From Psilocybe azurescens (Eukaryota > Basidiomycota > Agaricomycetes > Agaricales > Agrocybaceae): DNA of 64,000 nucleotides. A program made the translations under genes and the position numbers. Location of the stretch: positions 1-64,000 of the forward strand of contig JAJIRX010000714.1 in NCBI GenBank assembly GCA_023853785.1. The letters are read 5' to 3'. The notes under the pieces are model-generated. The model ran no database searches and was not told where the DNA came from. It saw only the letters and a list, made by a program, of their open reading frames with translations. Positions within the stretch are counted from its first letter, which is position 1, and every line of letters begins with the position of its first letter. Below are positions 1 through 10,658 of this stretch, piece after piece.

Positions 1-199
1 AGAGGTCCGAAGAGGTGTTGATGGGTGAAGTGGGTTACTATGTCCATCACGTCCTATCACTATTTCTACATGGGAAATTTGACTGAAGGTGCGCCTCCTC
101 CTCCTATAATTGACTTGGGTTTGGCCATGTACTGTGGGGCAGTGGATCGAGTGGACCATCGGAAACTATGAGCTCATAGCAGTGCTGGAGATGCATTGA

Positions 200-2226
200 A
201 GCCGTAGCATGTGTTGGCCATAAGTTTGGTACACTTGACAAGGACTTTGAAGGGATATGGGACAAGTTGCACCTGTTCTACAAGTATGGCACACTGCCTG
301 ATGTATGTCTAATGGACTACAAGGAGCGAGCAAAGTTCATGAGGTGCACTAACCATTTCTTTTGCAGAAGACAAACTCTGGCTGCGGCCACCTGCTAAAT
401 TGCAGATTCCGCCACGTCTGGTCGTAGAAGATGTCAAACAAAGACAAGCCCTGCTTGTACAGGTCCACAATGAGCGGGCATTGAAGGCGCGATCCGACAT
501 ATCACAAACTCGCCGCAGCGTCGTACTGGCCTAACATGTACAACAATTGTGTGTACTTCATTTGTTCATGCTTACCTTGTCAGCTAGTGTCAAGAGCAAA
601 GCCTATCATCCCATACAACTCTTCTTGGATGTCGACAATCCTGTGACACTGGCATCTGGATTGCATACATATGCCCCTGGGTACAGGTGTTACAAACACT
701 TTGTTTTCTTTTTGTTTTTCCCTTTTCTTTTCCTTTCGTATATAAAACCTTCCTATCACATGATGGACAACATCATGTGATCGTGATATTTGACTCATTC
801 TATTCTGACTCACATCGCTGATACCGTTATGACTCACATCGACGGCACCATCATGACTCATCCTATGTTCTGACTCATACTTGGACTCATCTTGTACTAT
901 AATTGTAGATACTGAAAATGCTTAAATAGCCAGTAGACACCACTATTATTCCTCAGCTAGTTCTTGAGAATCTAATCTCCTCTTACTCAATACCGCTTGG
1001 AACTCACTGTTCTTGACTACTTGACTGTCGGCTTTATCCACGCACATGAATATAAGCTTGAAGTCGTAACAACAGGTGGGAAGAATTACATTGTACAGGC
1101 AACATGTACCACGTCAAAATGGGATGAAGCTGAAGCTATCCGCAAGGCAAATGCGGCGACAATTGCCAAATTTGTATATTGATTGGTGTGTCATTTCTCA
1201 TGCATCCCATTCTTCACTTGAGCACGCACACCCAACACTGGTGCATGGGCTCATGAAAGTTTGCCACACAGATAAATCCAAATGGCCGCTTTATGTGGAC
1301 GCTATCTTGTTCTGCGATCCGTGTAACAACTAATTGAGTCATGGGATATCCTCCATATTACATGGTTTATGGCATCCATCCAGTGCTAGCATTTGACATA
1401 GAGGACGGTACATGACAGACGTTGGACTGGAATATGGTGCAAACAATGGTGGATCTCATCGCCATGTGAGCGCGTCAGATTGCTAGGGCGCTTAACAAAA
1501 ATGTGGAAGAGGCATATCAGCATGCATAATTCTTGAGGCAGCACGCTATCAATAATTTCAATGAACGGTATGGACGTAACTTTTCCTTTTATGGCTTTGA
1601 TGTTGGGATGTGGGTGTTGTGACACAAGACATGGTTGGATAATCAATTTGGAAAGAAAGACCACTGGCAGTGGTCTAGGCTATATATCATTCACCAGAAG
1701 TGAGAGAACAACTTGTTCACATTGTGGGAGTTGAACGGAATGGTCATGCGAGGGCATATATCAGCTCACCGCTTGAAGTTATTCTTTTTCAGATCAAAGG
1801 ATCAGGTTTTGAAGACGGTCACAGACATCTGCCTATACTATGACATCTATAACTACAAAAATCTGTGCATCAAGCTGTGATCACCATCCACCATGCAATG
1901 TGCTCAACATCCCGATCCTGACCACTATCACTATGTGGTGCTGCAGCACGCTTCCCATGAAAAATTGGTTGTGGCTCTCTTGCCGATAGCTGGTCGACTC
2001 TTGACTATCCTGTATTTACCCAGAACGCTTGCAAAATTGAGAACCCCTGTTTGGCACACAACATGCACTATGGAGGCCCGATTTGTGATGACCCTGCATT
2101 TGAGGACTACACTGAGTGGTCCAAGCAGATGTTCAATATGGTGGCGCACGACACATGCATTGGGAGAAGGCATCACACTCATTCGCGGGCGGTTCCCTTT
2201 GGGCTTCGTTGGAAGCAACAGCGGTT
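200..2226 (+). mobile_element. Decayed Ty3/gypsy-type integrase relic
   Basis: Conceptual translation in shifting frames shows the integrase region of an LTR retrotransposon. Visible pieces are the zinc-binding/linker part (LVVEDVKQRQALLVQVHNE near 415-475), the segment with PIIPYNSSWMS near 608-640, GGKNYIVQA near 1077, the core end (HAHPTLVHGLMKVC near 1225-1265), the GYPPYYMVYGIHPV motif near 1340-1385 and the C-terminal part near 1440-1790. Many stops and frame changes are present. The central part of the catalytic core is missing between about 1180 and 1215, so the element cannot be active. A younger solo LTR interrupts it at 688-1071. The last 300 bases (1890-2226) read as a weak continuation of the integrase tail. 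The gag, protease and reverse transcriptase parts are not in the window. Confidence 0.8.
688..1071. repeat. Solo LTR, 384 bp, with 5-bp target duplication
   Basis: The segment starts with TGTTAC and ends with GTAACA, the TG...CA inverted ends of an LTR. It is flanked by the direct repeat ACAGG at 683-687 and 1072-1076. Removing it and one copy of the repeat joins the two halves of the surrounding integrase reading frame exactly (PLGTG followed by GKNYIVQA). Inside are a TATA-like stretch near 736-748 and a run of imperfect copies of a GACTCAT/GACTCACAT unit from about 791 to 890. There is no internal coding region, so it is most likely what remained after recombination between two LTRs. Confidence 0.88.
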
Positions 2227-2228
2227 GA

Positions 2229-2721
2229 CTACTTAAATGAGCTTGTGAACTGGCCAGCATAATTACTAAATCTCAATCCAATTGAAAATTTGTGGCATAT
2301 TCTCAAAATGCTTTGTAGAATACAAAAATGCTTCAAATGGTATCCAGAAGTTGTAGAGCAGAATACTGGAGGAGTGGGAGAAAATACCCAAGGAAGATTA
2401 TGTGAAATCAATCAATAGTATGTCTAGAAGAGTTTTAGATGTTTTGAAGGCAAAGTGGGGTCACACAAAGTACTAGTTTATATAGATAGATACCCATATT
2501 CCAACAGGCCACAAAGAAACTGTCCAGATGTGTCATTTTTATAAAGTATTTAATAAAAATAGATAAACCAAACAAATACAAACATATGTTATATCTCCTG
2601 AAAGCTGTGATGCAGGGCTTTCCAGTAAATTTTAAATCATGTAATTTCATAAGGATTATATGACATTATAGTCAATTTAAGTTCAATTTCAAAAACATCC
2701 AGACAGTTTTTTGAGTCACTG
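2229..2721 (+). mobile_element. Tc1/mariner transposase fragment with one terminal repeat
   Basis: Near 2252-2300 the forward strand reads WPA..LNLNPIENLWHILK, the conserved end of a Tc1-type DDE transposase, and further on degraded sequence ending in KAKWGHTK-Y (near 2450-2475). The DNA then ends in a terminal inverted repeat whose outer edge is CACTG at 2717-2721, followed by TA at 2722-2723, as expected for a Tc1/mariner target site. The frame has stops and shifts. The left part of the element is absent: the fragment abuts the retroelement relic directly. Confidence 0.82.
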
Positions 2722-2723
2722 TA

Positions 2724-4150
2724 CTACCCTCAACGAGCCCACCCTCAATCATGTTCACGTTCACTCTATCTATCATGCCTGATAGTCAGGCTTTCACACA
2801 GGATGTTGCATGCAAACACAATGGCCCCCTCTTCATTTTGTGTAGCCCTCTTTATGTATGCATATCTTAGTTTTTTTAAATAGTGTATATTGTCATAGTA
2901 GATAAAAATATATAATGTTTATATACCAAAAATAAAGCCCTGTTACAAAATATACATGGTAAAAACAAAAGAAAAAATGGGAAAAAATTAGTTAAAAATC
3001 CAAATACCTATAGATATATCCATTGACATCAAAATTTGAGCCTGGATCTTCAGATACCCATGTCAATGGGTGAACCAGACCTGCAGATCAGGCTACCTGT
3101 AGATATTCCCACAGGTATACCTGCAGATTATCTTTGTGAAGCTGCACCTGTGCTCAGCCTTAGGGAGGGAACAGGGAGACACAGACAGAGAGGTTCAGGG
3201 GCCCTCAGGCATAGTGGAAGACACGCAACACTCATTTTTTCAGTCCTTTGTATGTAGATAGTTATTGTCTACTAGGGTTTCCTCACTGTGTTTGGCCAGC
3301 TCACCAACTATGCAGCATGCTGACAGCTGGAAGCTTCAGCACCCAAGCTGGTCAAACTACTTCGCCAGTACAATCCTCCAAAGTTGGACTGGCTATCCTT
3401 GAGCTCAGTGTTTAAATGTGCTCCTTTCTATCCTTTGGATCAATGAGAAGGTTTTTAGGTGTAGCCTACCTTGCAGGACTGCTATTGCACAGTGTTTAGT
3501 ATAGTAAAATATACTTGATTTCAAAAAATAAAAATAAATTTCAGTGTCTTGTCACACCTGTACTTTCACCATCCTTGCTCACACTTTTTGGCTTCAGAAA
3601 ATTATATGCCAAATATGTAATGATTTATTATACATAATGCAAAAACTGAAGAAAAGGAAGCCATTTTGCAATGTCAGAGCTGAATTTTGCACTTTTTGGC
3701 ACATTCATCACAATATTTTGGTCCTCGCATTAAACATAAAAATTATAAAAAATTAAGAATAGTGTGCAGATGAGCTGTCTATATCAGAGTGCCAAAAATC
3801 AGATTTAACAGAGCTGAGGTTGTGAAGTTATAAATGAAAAGTGTCAATTTACAAACACTGGGTCCTCTTCCAAAAATGGGGTTAGTGATAGTAGTATGTA
3901 CAGATAAAAACACTTTATACTCCCCTCTAGTCTGAAATACGTCCTCAATCTCTTTGCACGGTCCTCTTTCTAAAGAATCTAAACTGGTATCATATAGGCT
4001 TCGACATAATAGCCTAGTCAATCAGTACCCATTCGTATCACTTGCAAGGCGGCCAAGTTAACAAATTATGAGTGGTTGATTCCTTTTTCATGTGAACAGT
4101 TACAACCGACGGGAAAACCCCGTGAGTCGGCATAAGCATACAATATGGCA
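2724..4150. other. AT-rich non-coding repeat region
   Basis: No conserved coding sequence is visible on either strand. The stretch is AT-rich up to about 3000, then has a short section with repeated GATA/CAGAT and inverted CCTGTAGAT/ACAGGTATACCTGCAG words near 3030-3130, and ends with TAF5 downstream sequence. It is probably old transposon debris, but I could not assign a family. Confidence 0.5.
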
Positions 4151-6953
4151 CTATCGAGAATCTGGGGATAAATATACGCCCCCAACCAAGCAGAGATTCC
4201 GAGAAGTAAATTGAATATTTGTGATTGGCGTCCGTTTTGTCGGAAAGGTTGCCAATAGGTCAGAACTATTGCCATCCAAGTTCAGTATACATGGCAACAC
4301 CAATGAATATGAACTTACGTCTCGGCACTTTCCTCCTCCCCGTAACTACGACTGCCATTGGTCGTTCCATTCTTCTGCGATTTGATCCGAGGTCCCCTGC
4401 GCCTTTCACGTCCCACGATCGTACTGTCCAATCAGCTCCTCCACTCACAAGCAAAGATGATTCGGCGCTGAACGCAAGAGAATAGATTGACGAGGTGTGG
4501 CCTGTCATTTTCTTGATGCGTTTTCCCGAGCCTATATCCCACAGATTGATGGCAAGGTCCTCTCCTATTGGCAGGGGCACAAATAAGAGATGGTACCCAA
4601 GAGCAGAAGTGTATGTCGTACCAGCAGTAGCCAGATATTTGCCATCTGGGCTGAGAGCAAGGGACGACACGGCTCCCTGGTGCCCGATAAAAACACGTAA
4701 ACATGAGCCGCGTTGCACATCCCACAGTCGCGCTGTCCAATCGCTTGATCCTGTCGCCAGGTATAGTGAATTGGGATGGAATTGAACACACTGGATATGA
4801 TATCATTGAATATGGTACCCAAAAAAGGAACCAATCACCTCACATCAACATCACTCAGATGCCCGGCATACACGCGAAGACATGATGTGCGCTCCGTAGA
4901 CCAGAGTCGAGCCGTTTTATCCCTACTGGCTGTTGCAAAATATATACCCATTGGGCTCCATTTCACATCCCAAATTGGATTTTCGTGACCTCTGAAAGCA
5001 ACGACGTTTGTCATTGTGTCCAGGGACCATAGTCGAGTTGTAGCATCTGCAGAGGCGGATAGAAGATATTTTGGGGGAGCAGCTGAGCCACTCAGAGGGT
5101 CGAAAGCAACGGAGTAAACAGGTCCACTGTGACCAATGAGCTTTCTCGTGGTGCTGCCCTTTTCTCCCGAATTTTGCTTAGGAAGAGGCTGTTTCAAACG
5201 TCAATATCAATCCTAATCATGCATAGAACTGTTCCTTGGGATGTGAACATACCATCTTTGACCGAGCTTGATGAGAAATCACTTCGTAATCCTTTCAGTT
5301 TTTCTCCTTTGAGGCTCCAAAGACGAATGTAGCTTTCCGCGAAACCAGCAGCCATCAAAGATGTGTCTGGGGAGAAAGTGCAACACGGCGATCTAGGGAT
5401 AAAGTAGGAGCGTCAACACCAATACAAAAACATGACATTCCCGATCTTTACCCTTCCGCAACGTCATGCAGTGTATAAGCGCATATGCTGGGTAAGGCAC
5501 GAGCACGCGATGCATTTGCTTGAGGTGAATTTGGATCGATGTTAGCCAGGGCAGATGGTTCCAGTCGTATTCGTTTCCGAGCATCCCGCACAGCGCTTAC
5601 TTCACGTTCGATATCAATGGTCTTGAAAGAGGGGGATGAGGCAATAAATCTGCATCGTTGGGGGCCGTGAGGCCTTGAGGAACTATCGGGCGCGAAATGG
5701 AAAGATCAAACTGAGATGTCAATTCACGGTCCATCATGGCTTGTTCTCGCAGAACACGCTCAGCCTCTGCGCGAAGATCTTCAGGAATGGGTGCTGGACC
5801 AAGCTTAAGCGCCCCTCTGCTTGTGTTGAAGGCTTGCGGATTTGTTAAACTTGTTTTGCTTCCACTGGCCTGAGGAATGAGTGAGGAGAAGACCAGTTGA
5901 TTCCTCCCATGAGTATGGAGATACCGAGATAGGATTGGATGAGGTGACTGTATTATGGGTGAATATGCCATGTAACAACGAGAATAAATAAAGTAAAATT
6001 CACCATCGAAGCGAAGGTGATTATTAACTACGCGCATGACGGCCGCTCGTCCACGCTTTCCCTTTTCACCTGTGAATCCATCACCTGCTCCTAAAGCCTC
6101 TCCACCTACACCCTCCGTTAGCCATCCAACAAGAAGTCCGAACCCAGAACGACTCATTCGAATGGCATACTTTTCGTTACGAAATCGTTGAGCAAGATCG
6201 TCGCTTTGTACGTGAGCAGGCAATAATAAAGTCGATAGGTGGTGCAGAGTTGCGCTATGAGAGGGAGACAGCGATGAAGAGAACTTTTGGAAGAACCGAG
6301 TTGCTACGAGCAGAGGTCAAGGCGCCGCGTTTCTCGAGGGATCAATGTATGTTCGTACCAGCATCTTTGAAACCATGTTGAATCAGGTCAAGGTAAAAAT
6401 GACAGAATATGGGGAAGAGAATTGGACGAAATTCGGGCTAGATCGCATTCTCTCAAATCGTTAAATTATCAACATTCAATGTAACACATACTCGATACAT
6501 GTCCAAAGAGCCATCAACCCATGCTTCAAGTTCACGGAAGCCCTCCTGCTTGTCTGTAGGATCAAGCGACAGAAGTTCCTCAGCACCGACTGTGCCAATA
6601 CTCGCAATTAAGTTCTGGATATTGACAGGATTGCCCATAGCCGTAAGTTCTTGCAATACATTTGCGGAATCTTTCAGGATGTTCTCTCCAGGTCTTGATG
6701 GTTTCTGTGCGAAAACGGAGAGAAGTTTGACGAAATCCTCTGCAGCTATAGTGTCTGCTTGTTTTCCGCTTTCATTGGGAGATGCTGCTTCGATTGCATC
6801 AAGGAGAGCCTTCGCAGCTGCTGAATGTCCGCGCGTCCGTAGATATTCGACAATGAGACGGTCTGTGGCAGGTATATTAGAAGTTGCTTCTTGAGTATTT
6901 GGTGAAGGAGCCGCTGGGGATTGAGATGACCCCGTAGGAGTCGCGACGGACAT
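4151..6953 (-). CDS. TAF5: TFIID subunit TAF5 (WD40 repeat)
   Basis: TAF5 is a shared TFIID (and often SAGA) scaffold subunit acting in the nucleus at RNA polymerase II promoters. The start at 6953 gives an N-terminal LisH motif (RLIVEYLRTRGHSAAAKALL, about residues 30-50), then the TAF5 NTD2 domain (FRPILFPIFCHFYLDLIQHG in the second exon; LAQRFRNEKYAIRMSRSGFG near 6140-6200), a linker, and at least six WD40 blades (LIGHSGPVYSVAF, FRGHENPIWDVKWSP, YAGHLSDV, FIGHQGAVSSLALSP, MTGHTSSIYSLAFS, each with WD-type ends). The last exon ends FPTKRTPITNIQFTSRN and a short tail, matching the family C-terminus. At least seven introns interrupt it and all junctions I checked are GT-AG. It lies head to head with MAD2, 154 bases apart. 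Confidence 0.94.
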
Positions 6954-7107
6954 GGAGGGCCAATGAAGAACAAAGTGTGTAGTGGTGCAGCAGCAGCCGA
7001 TGCCTGAGCAACTGTCAGTGTGTACAACTAATAGATCATGTGACTATGTTCATTAGGCGCGTCGAACTGCTTCAATTTCTTTCATCTCCAAATCCCACAG
7101 ATTCTCG

Positions 7108-7967
7108 ATGGCCTCAAAGCAAGCTAATCGCCAGGCCATAACCCTTAAAGGCTCGACTGCTCTGGTAACTGATTTCTTTAAATATGCCGTGAACACGTAC
7201 GTCTTTTCGATTTTAGTTGAATCTTTCCTGATGGCTATTGCACATAGAATCTTATTTCAACGCGAAGTTTACCCTTCAGATGACTTTCACATGGTGAAGA
7301 AGTACGGGCAAACCGTGCTTGTCACTCAGGACTTAGCTCTAGAAAACTACCTCGATAGGTAAGTGGTGACTTCTTGATTACATCTGAGATTCACCAAAGA
7401 GCTCAATTGCACCCATTTATACAGGATTTTGAAACAGGTTCAAAGTAAGCTATAGTGGCAAATACTCTTACCATCTTATGAATGCGAACAAAACAGAGTG
7501 GCTCCTCACAGGATCAGTTACCCAACTTGTGCTCGCGATTATCTCCAAAGACACCAGGACGCCACTCGAGCGTTGGGTGTTTGATATCATGTTGGTCGAG
7601 CCCCAGCTGATGGACCAGACCAAAGGTATGAATAATGGTGTCGGTCTCGAGATTTATCCAGAGTTCACTAAAGCAACGACACAGCCGACAGGCCAAGCCG
7701 GAGTCCGAGATTCAGTCCGAAATCAGGGCTATTTTAAAGCAAATCATCTCGATGGTGACATACTTGCCGGTTATCCATGAACCCACTGTATTCAATATTC
7801 TAGCATACACATCTGATTCGGCGGATGTGCCTGCAGGAGAATGGGTAGATACAGATCCGCTTGCGATCGAAGCGAGCAAAAGTCAACAGGTTAAGATGCG
7901 GAGCTTTAGCACTGATGTGCATAGGATTGAAGCCATGGTGGCATACCGATACGAGGAGGAGGAATAG
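7108..7967 (+). CDS. MAD2: Spindle checkpoint protein MAD2 (HORMA domain)
   Basis: MAD2 inhibits Cdc20-APC/C at unattached kinetochores. The protein is one HORMA domain of usual size (about 200 residues): ITLKGSTALVTDFFKYAVNT at residues 10-29, VYPSDDFHMVKKYG, LERWVFDI, EIRAILKQIISMVTYLP and the C-terminal safety belt with MRSFSTDVHRIEAMVAYR. Introns are seen at 7197-7247, 7359-7423 and about 7449-7498. The next junction, after codon 7622-7624, does not close with any GT-AG pair in frame. It would close if the AAA run there had one more A, which fits the other homopolymer breaks in this window. Confidence 0.93.
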
Positions 7968-8275
7968 AGCCAGAAGTAGACAGATAATGATGTGCATGAA
8001 TGATAATTCCTGACTGTTGGGTCCAAATGTCACGACCGGATTGACCGATGGGATCAGAATGCGCAACAAAGATTGCCATGGAAGCCGACATGGGTCCCAT
8101 TCCCTTGGGCCACACATATTACCCTCGCCGTAAACAATGAATCTCAGACTGGCTCACCCTCTTTTGTCCCCCCTTATCTACTCTCTTTCCTTCCTTCGCT
8201 CATTCTCCCTCGTTTTTATCTTTTCTCTGGCAGGAACCAGATTTTCAATATCTAGCAGCAGATCATATCACTATA
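7968..8275. promoter_or_regulatory. Intergenic region upstream of noxA
   Basis: No gene is visible. The 3' half (8156-8240) is a pyrimidine-rich stretch (CTTTTGTCCCCCC, TTTCCTTCC, TTCTCCCTCG), typical of fungal core promoters just ahead of the transcription start. It leads directly into the noxA start codon at 8276. Confidence 0.5.
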
Positions 8276-10415
8276 ATGGGCGAGAGTTGGTTCCAACGAG
8301 AATTTTTGTCGCCACGCCGACTTGTTTTTAACGTTTTGTTTTATGGCTCTCATTTCGCTCTTTTTGCCTACGGCTGGTGGAGTCAGGTCAGTTCATGTCC
8401 GACAATTACACCATCTACTTACTGCCCCCTGACTTCGCCCATCCACAGGCCACAAATACCAAGTTGGCTGGCCTCAACAGTTTGAAATTCTCAGTTTGGT
8501 TATCCCGCGGTGCGGGTCTGGTCCTGCGTATGATGGAGGGCTCATCCTCCTCCCCATGCTCCGAAATATTATTCGTGTTATTCGCCCCAAGCTCGCATGG
8601 TTGTTCCCGGCAGACGAAAACATCTGGTTCCACCGACAGGTCGCTTACTCAATGGCCTTCTGGGCTATGGTCCATACTACTGCCCACTATGTTAACTTCA
8701 TTAACGTTGAACGCACTCGTAAGTGCCCTTGTCTTGAAAAGACAGATCCGTATTTGACCTTGCTTTCAGAAATTCGTAAGCAGACTGCCCTCCAGATCCA
8801 TTATACTCAGCCGGGTGGCATTACTGGACATTTCATGTTGCTTATCTTGGTATTGATGTATACGACCGCTCACAAAAGATTCGAGCTCAATGCTTCGAAG
8901 TTTTCTGGTACACTCATCACCTCGCATTCTTCTTTATGCTTGGCCTCTACACTCATGCAACTGGATGCTTCGTGCGAGACTCTGCCGATCCTGATTTCAC
9001 CAAAGTCTTCCCCTTCTATTCTACGGAGCATTGTCTTGGATATTTGAGTTGGAGGTTCATAATCTGGCCCGGTATCATCTACTTTGGGGAACGTGTCTGG
9101 CGTGAAATCCGTGCCCGTAGGGCTACCCGTCTTTCCAAGGTTCTCGTACACCCAAGTGGTAGGTGTCTAATGCCTGTAATGGTTGCTACCCTTCTGACGT
9201 CCTCAATTAGGTGCCATGGAGCTTCGCATTGTCAAGCCAAGTTTCAAATACACAGCCGGTCAATGGCTCTTCATCCAAATCCCGGAGTTATCGAAGTTCC
9301 AGTGGCATCCCGTATGTATTTTTATCCCATTTTCGCATGGTTTCCGATGGCGTCCTTTATTGATTGATCTGATACTTCAAGTTTACCATCACCTCCGCAC
9401 CCGAAGATCCTTATGTCTCCATTCACATTCGTCAAGTCGGAGACTTCACTCAAGCACTCGGCACACGCCTTGGAGTTGGCCCGTCAGTTGTAGCCGCCAT
9501 GACCCAAGCGGCTATGAAGGGAGCTGAGAAGGATGATAAGACTGGCATGACTCGCGGAGACTTTGTCGAACTTGACCCCACTATCTCCTCGATAACTCTT
9601 CCCAGCGTGCGCATTGATGGTCCCTACGGTGCACCGGCAGAGGATGTTTTCAACAATGAAGTCGCTATCCTCATTGGTGCCGGTATTGGTAAGTTGCTGC
9701 AATCCAGCTGAACCACAATGGCCGACTGAATATATAAATTAGGTGTTACGCCATTTGCGTCTATTCTCAAGCACATTTGGTACAGGCAAAGAAGGGTAAA
9801 CTTGGCTCTCTCCGCCGCGTCGAATTTTTTCTGGGTCTGCCGTGACGCACCCTCCTTCGGATGGTTCCAAAGCCTGCTTCAAGAGGTTGAGGCTGCTCAA
9901 GCGGATCGTGAGTTCTTGTCTATTCTCCTTGACATTTAATTAACTTCTGCATCAGCGAATTTCCTTCGCATTAACGTCTACCTTACGCAAAAGATTGGAG
10001 AAGATATGCTCTGGAACATTGCTGTCAATGATGCCGGAGCGGATTACGACCCCTTAACTCTTCTCAGGTCTCGTACCATGTTTGGACGCCCAGACTGGAA
10101 GTCTATTTACTCCCAAATGAGACAAGCAATCGAGTCTGGCCAATACCTCCCTGGATCCACTTCGCAACTGAAAACCAAAGTCGGAGTAAGCTATCTTTTC
10201 TAGGCTCCAAATATACACGAATGTCCTAATAATCCCATTCTACTAGACTTACTTCTGTGGACCTGGAGTTCTCGCCAAGGCCATCAAAGAGGCTACCGTT
10301 GAAAACTCTAACGCGTCTGTCGACTTCCTATTTGCTAAGGTTCGTCGTCCGTTATGTTGTCCCGATCGTTTTATGATTTCACTGACATTGACGCCGATGT
10401 TAGGAACACTTCTGA
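8276..10415 (+). CDS. noxA: NADPH oxidase, NoxA type
   Basis: This is a membrane flavocytochrome that moves electrons from NADPH through FAD and two haems to oxygen, giving superoxide used in hyphal and fruiting development. The N-terminal half has the ferric-reductase-like membrane helices with haem histidines in HRQVAYSMAFWAMVHTTAHY and WYTHHLAFFFMLGLYTHATG. It is followed by the FAD-binding motif HPFTITSAPEDPYVSIHIR, with HP and FTITSA split by an intron, then the long NoxA loop with GDFTQALGTRLG and the NADPH site [20 protein letters not shown]. The C-terminus ends in a short exon reading FAKEHF after an intron at 10339-10403. There is no N-terminal EF-hand, so it is NoxA/B-like rather than NoxC; the lack of a NoxB-type N-terminal extension favours NoxA. 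About nine introns. The neighbour downstream is convergent. Confidence 0.94.
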
Positions 10416-10658
10416 TCTCTTGCTTGGGATCATCATGTGTCTCTGAGTCGCTATGGCACATAATATTGTATACAACTTATCCTAGTGATACACGTGGAAT
10501 TTGCTATCTATTTGTTTTCTTTTTTCACATGATGTCAAATCTACTAAGTACTGACGTAGAAATGTAACGTTCATGCCACTATTTGATACTAGATTATGAG
10601 TACTGGGATGATTATTGAGATGGTATATATCTATCTATCTAACAGAGTCCGTTCTCTC

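Noticed and set aside
4225..5332. Plus-strand open frames over the TAF5 gene
   Set aside because: They are antisense shadows of WD40 repeats encoded on the minus strand and show no motif of their own.
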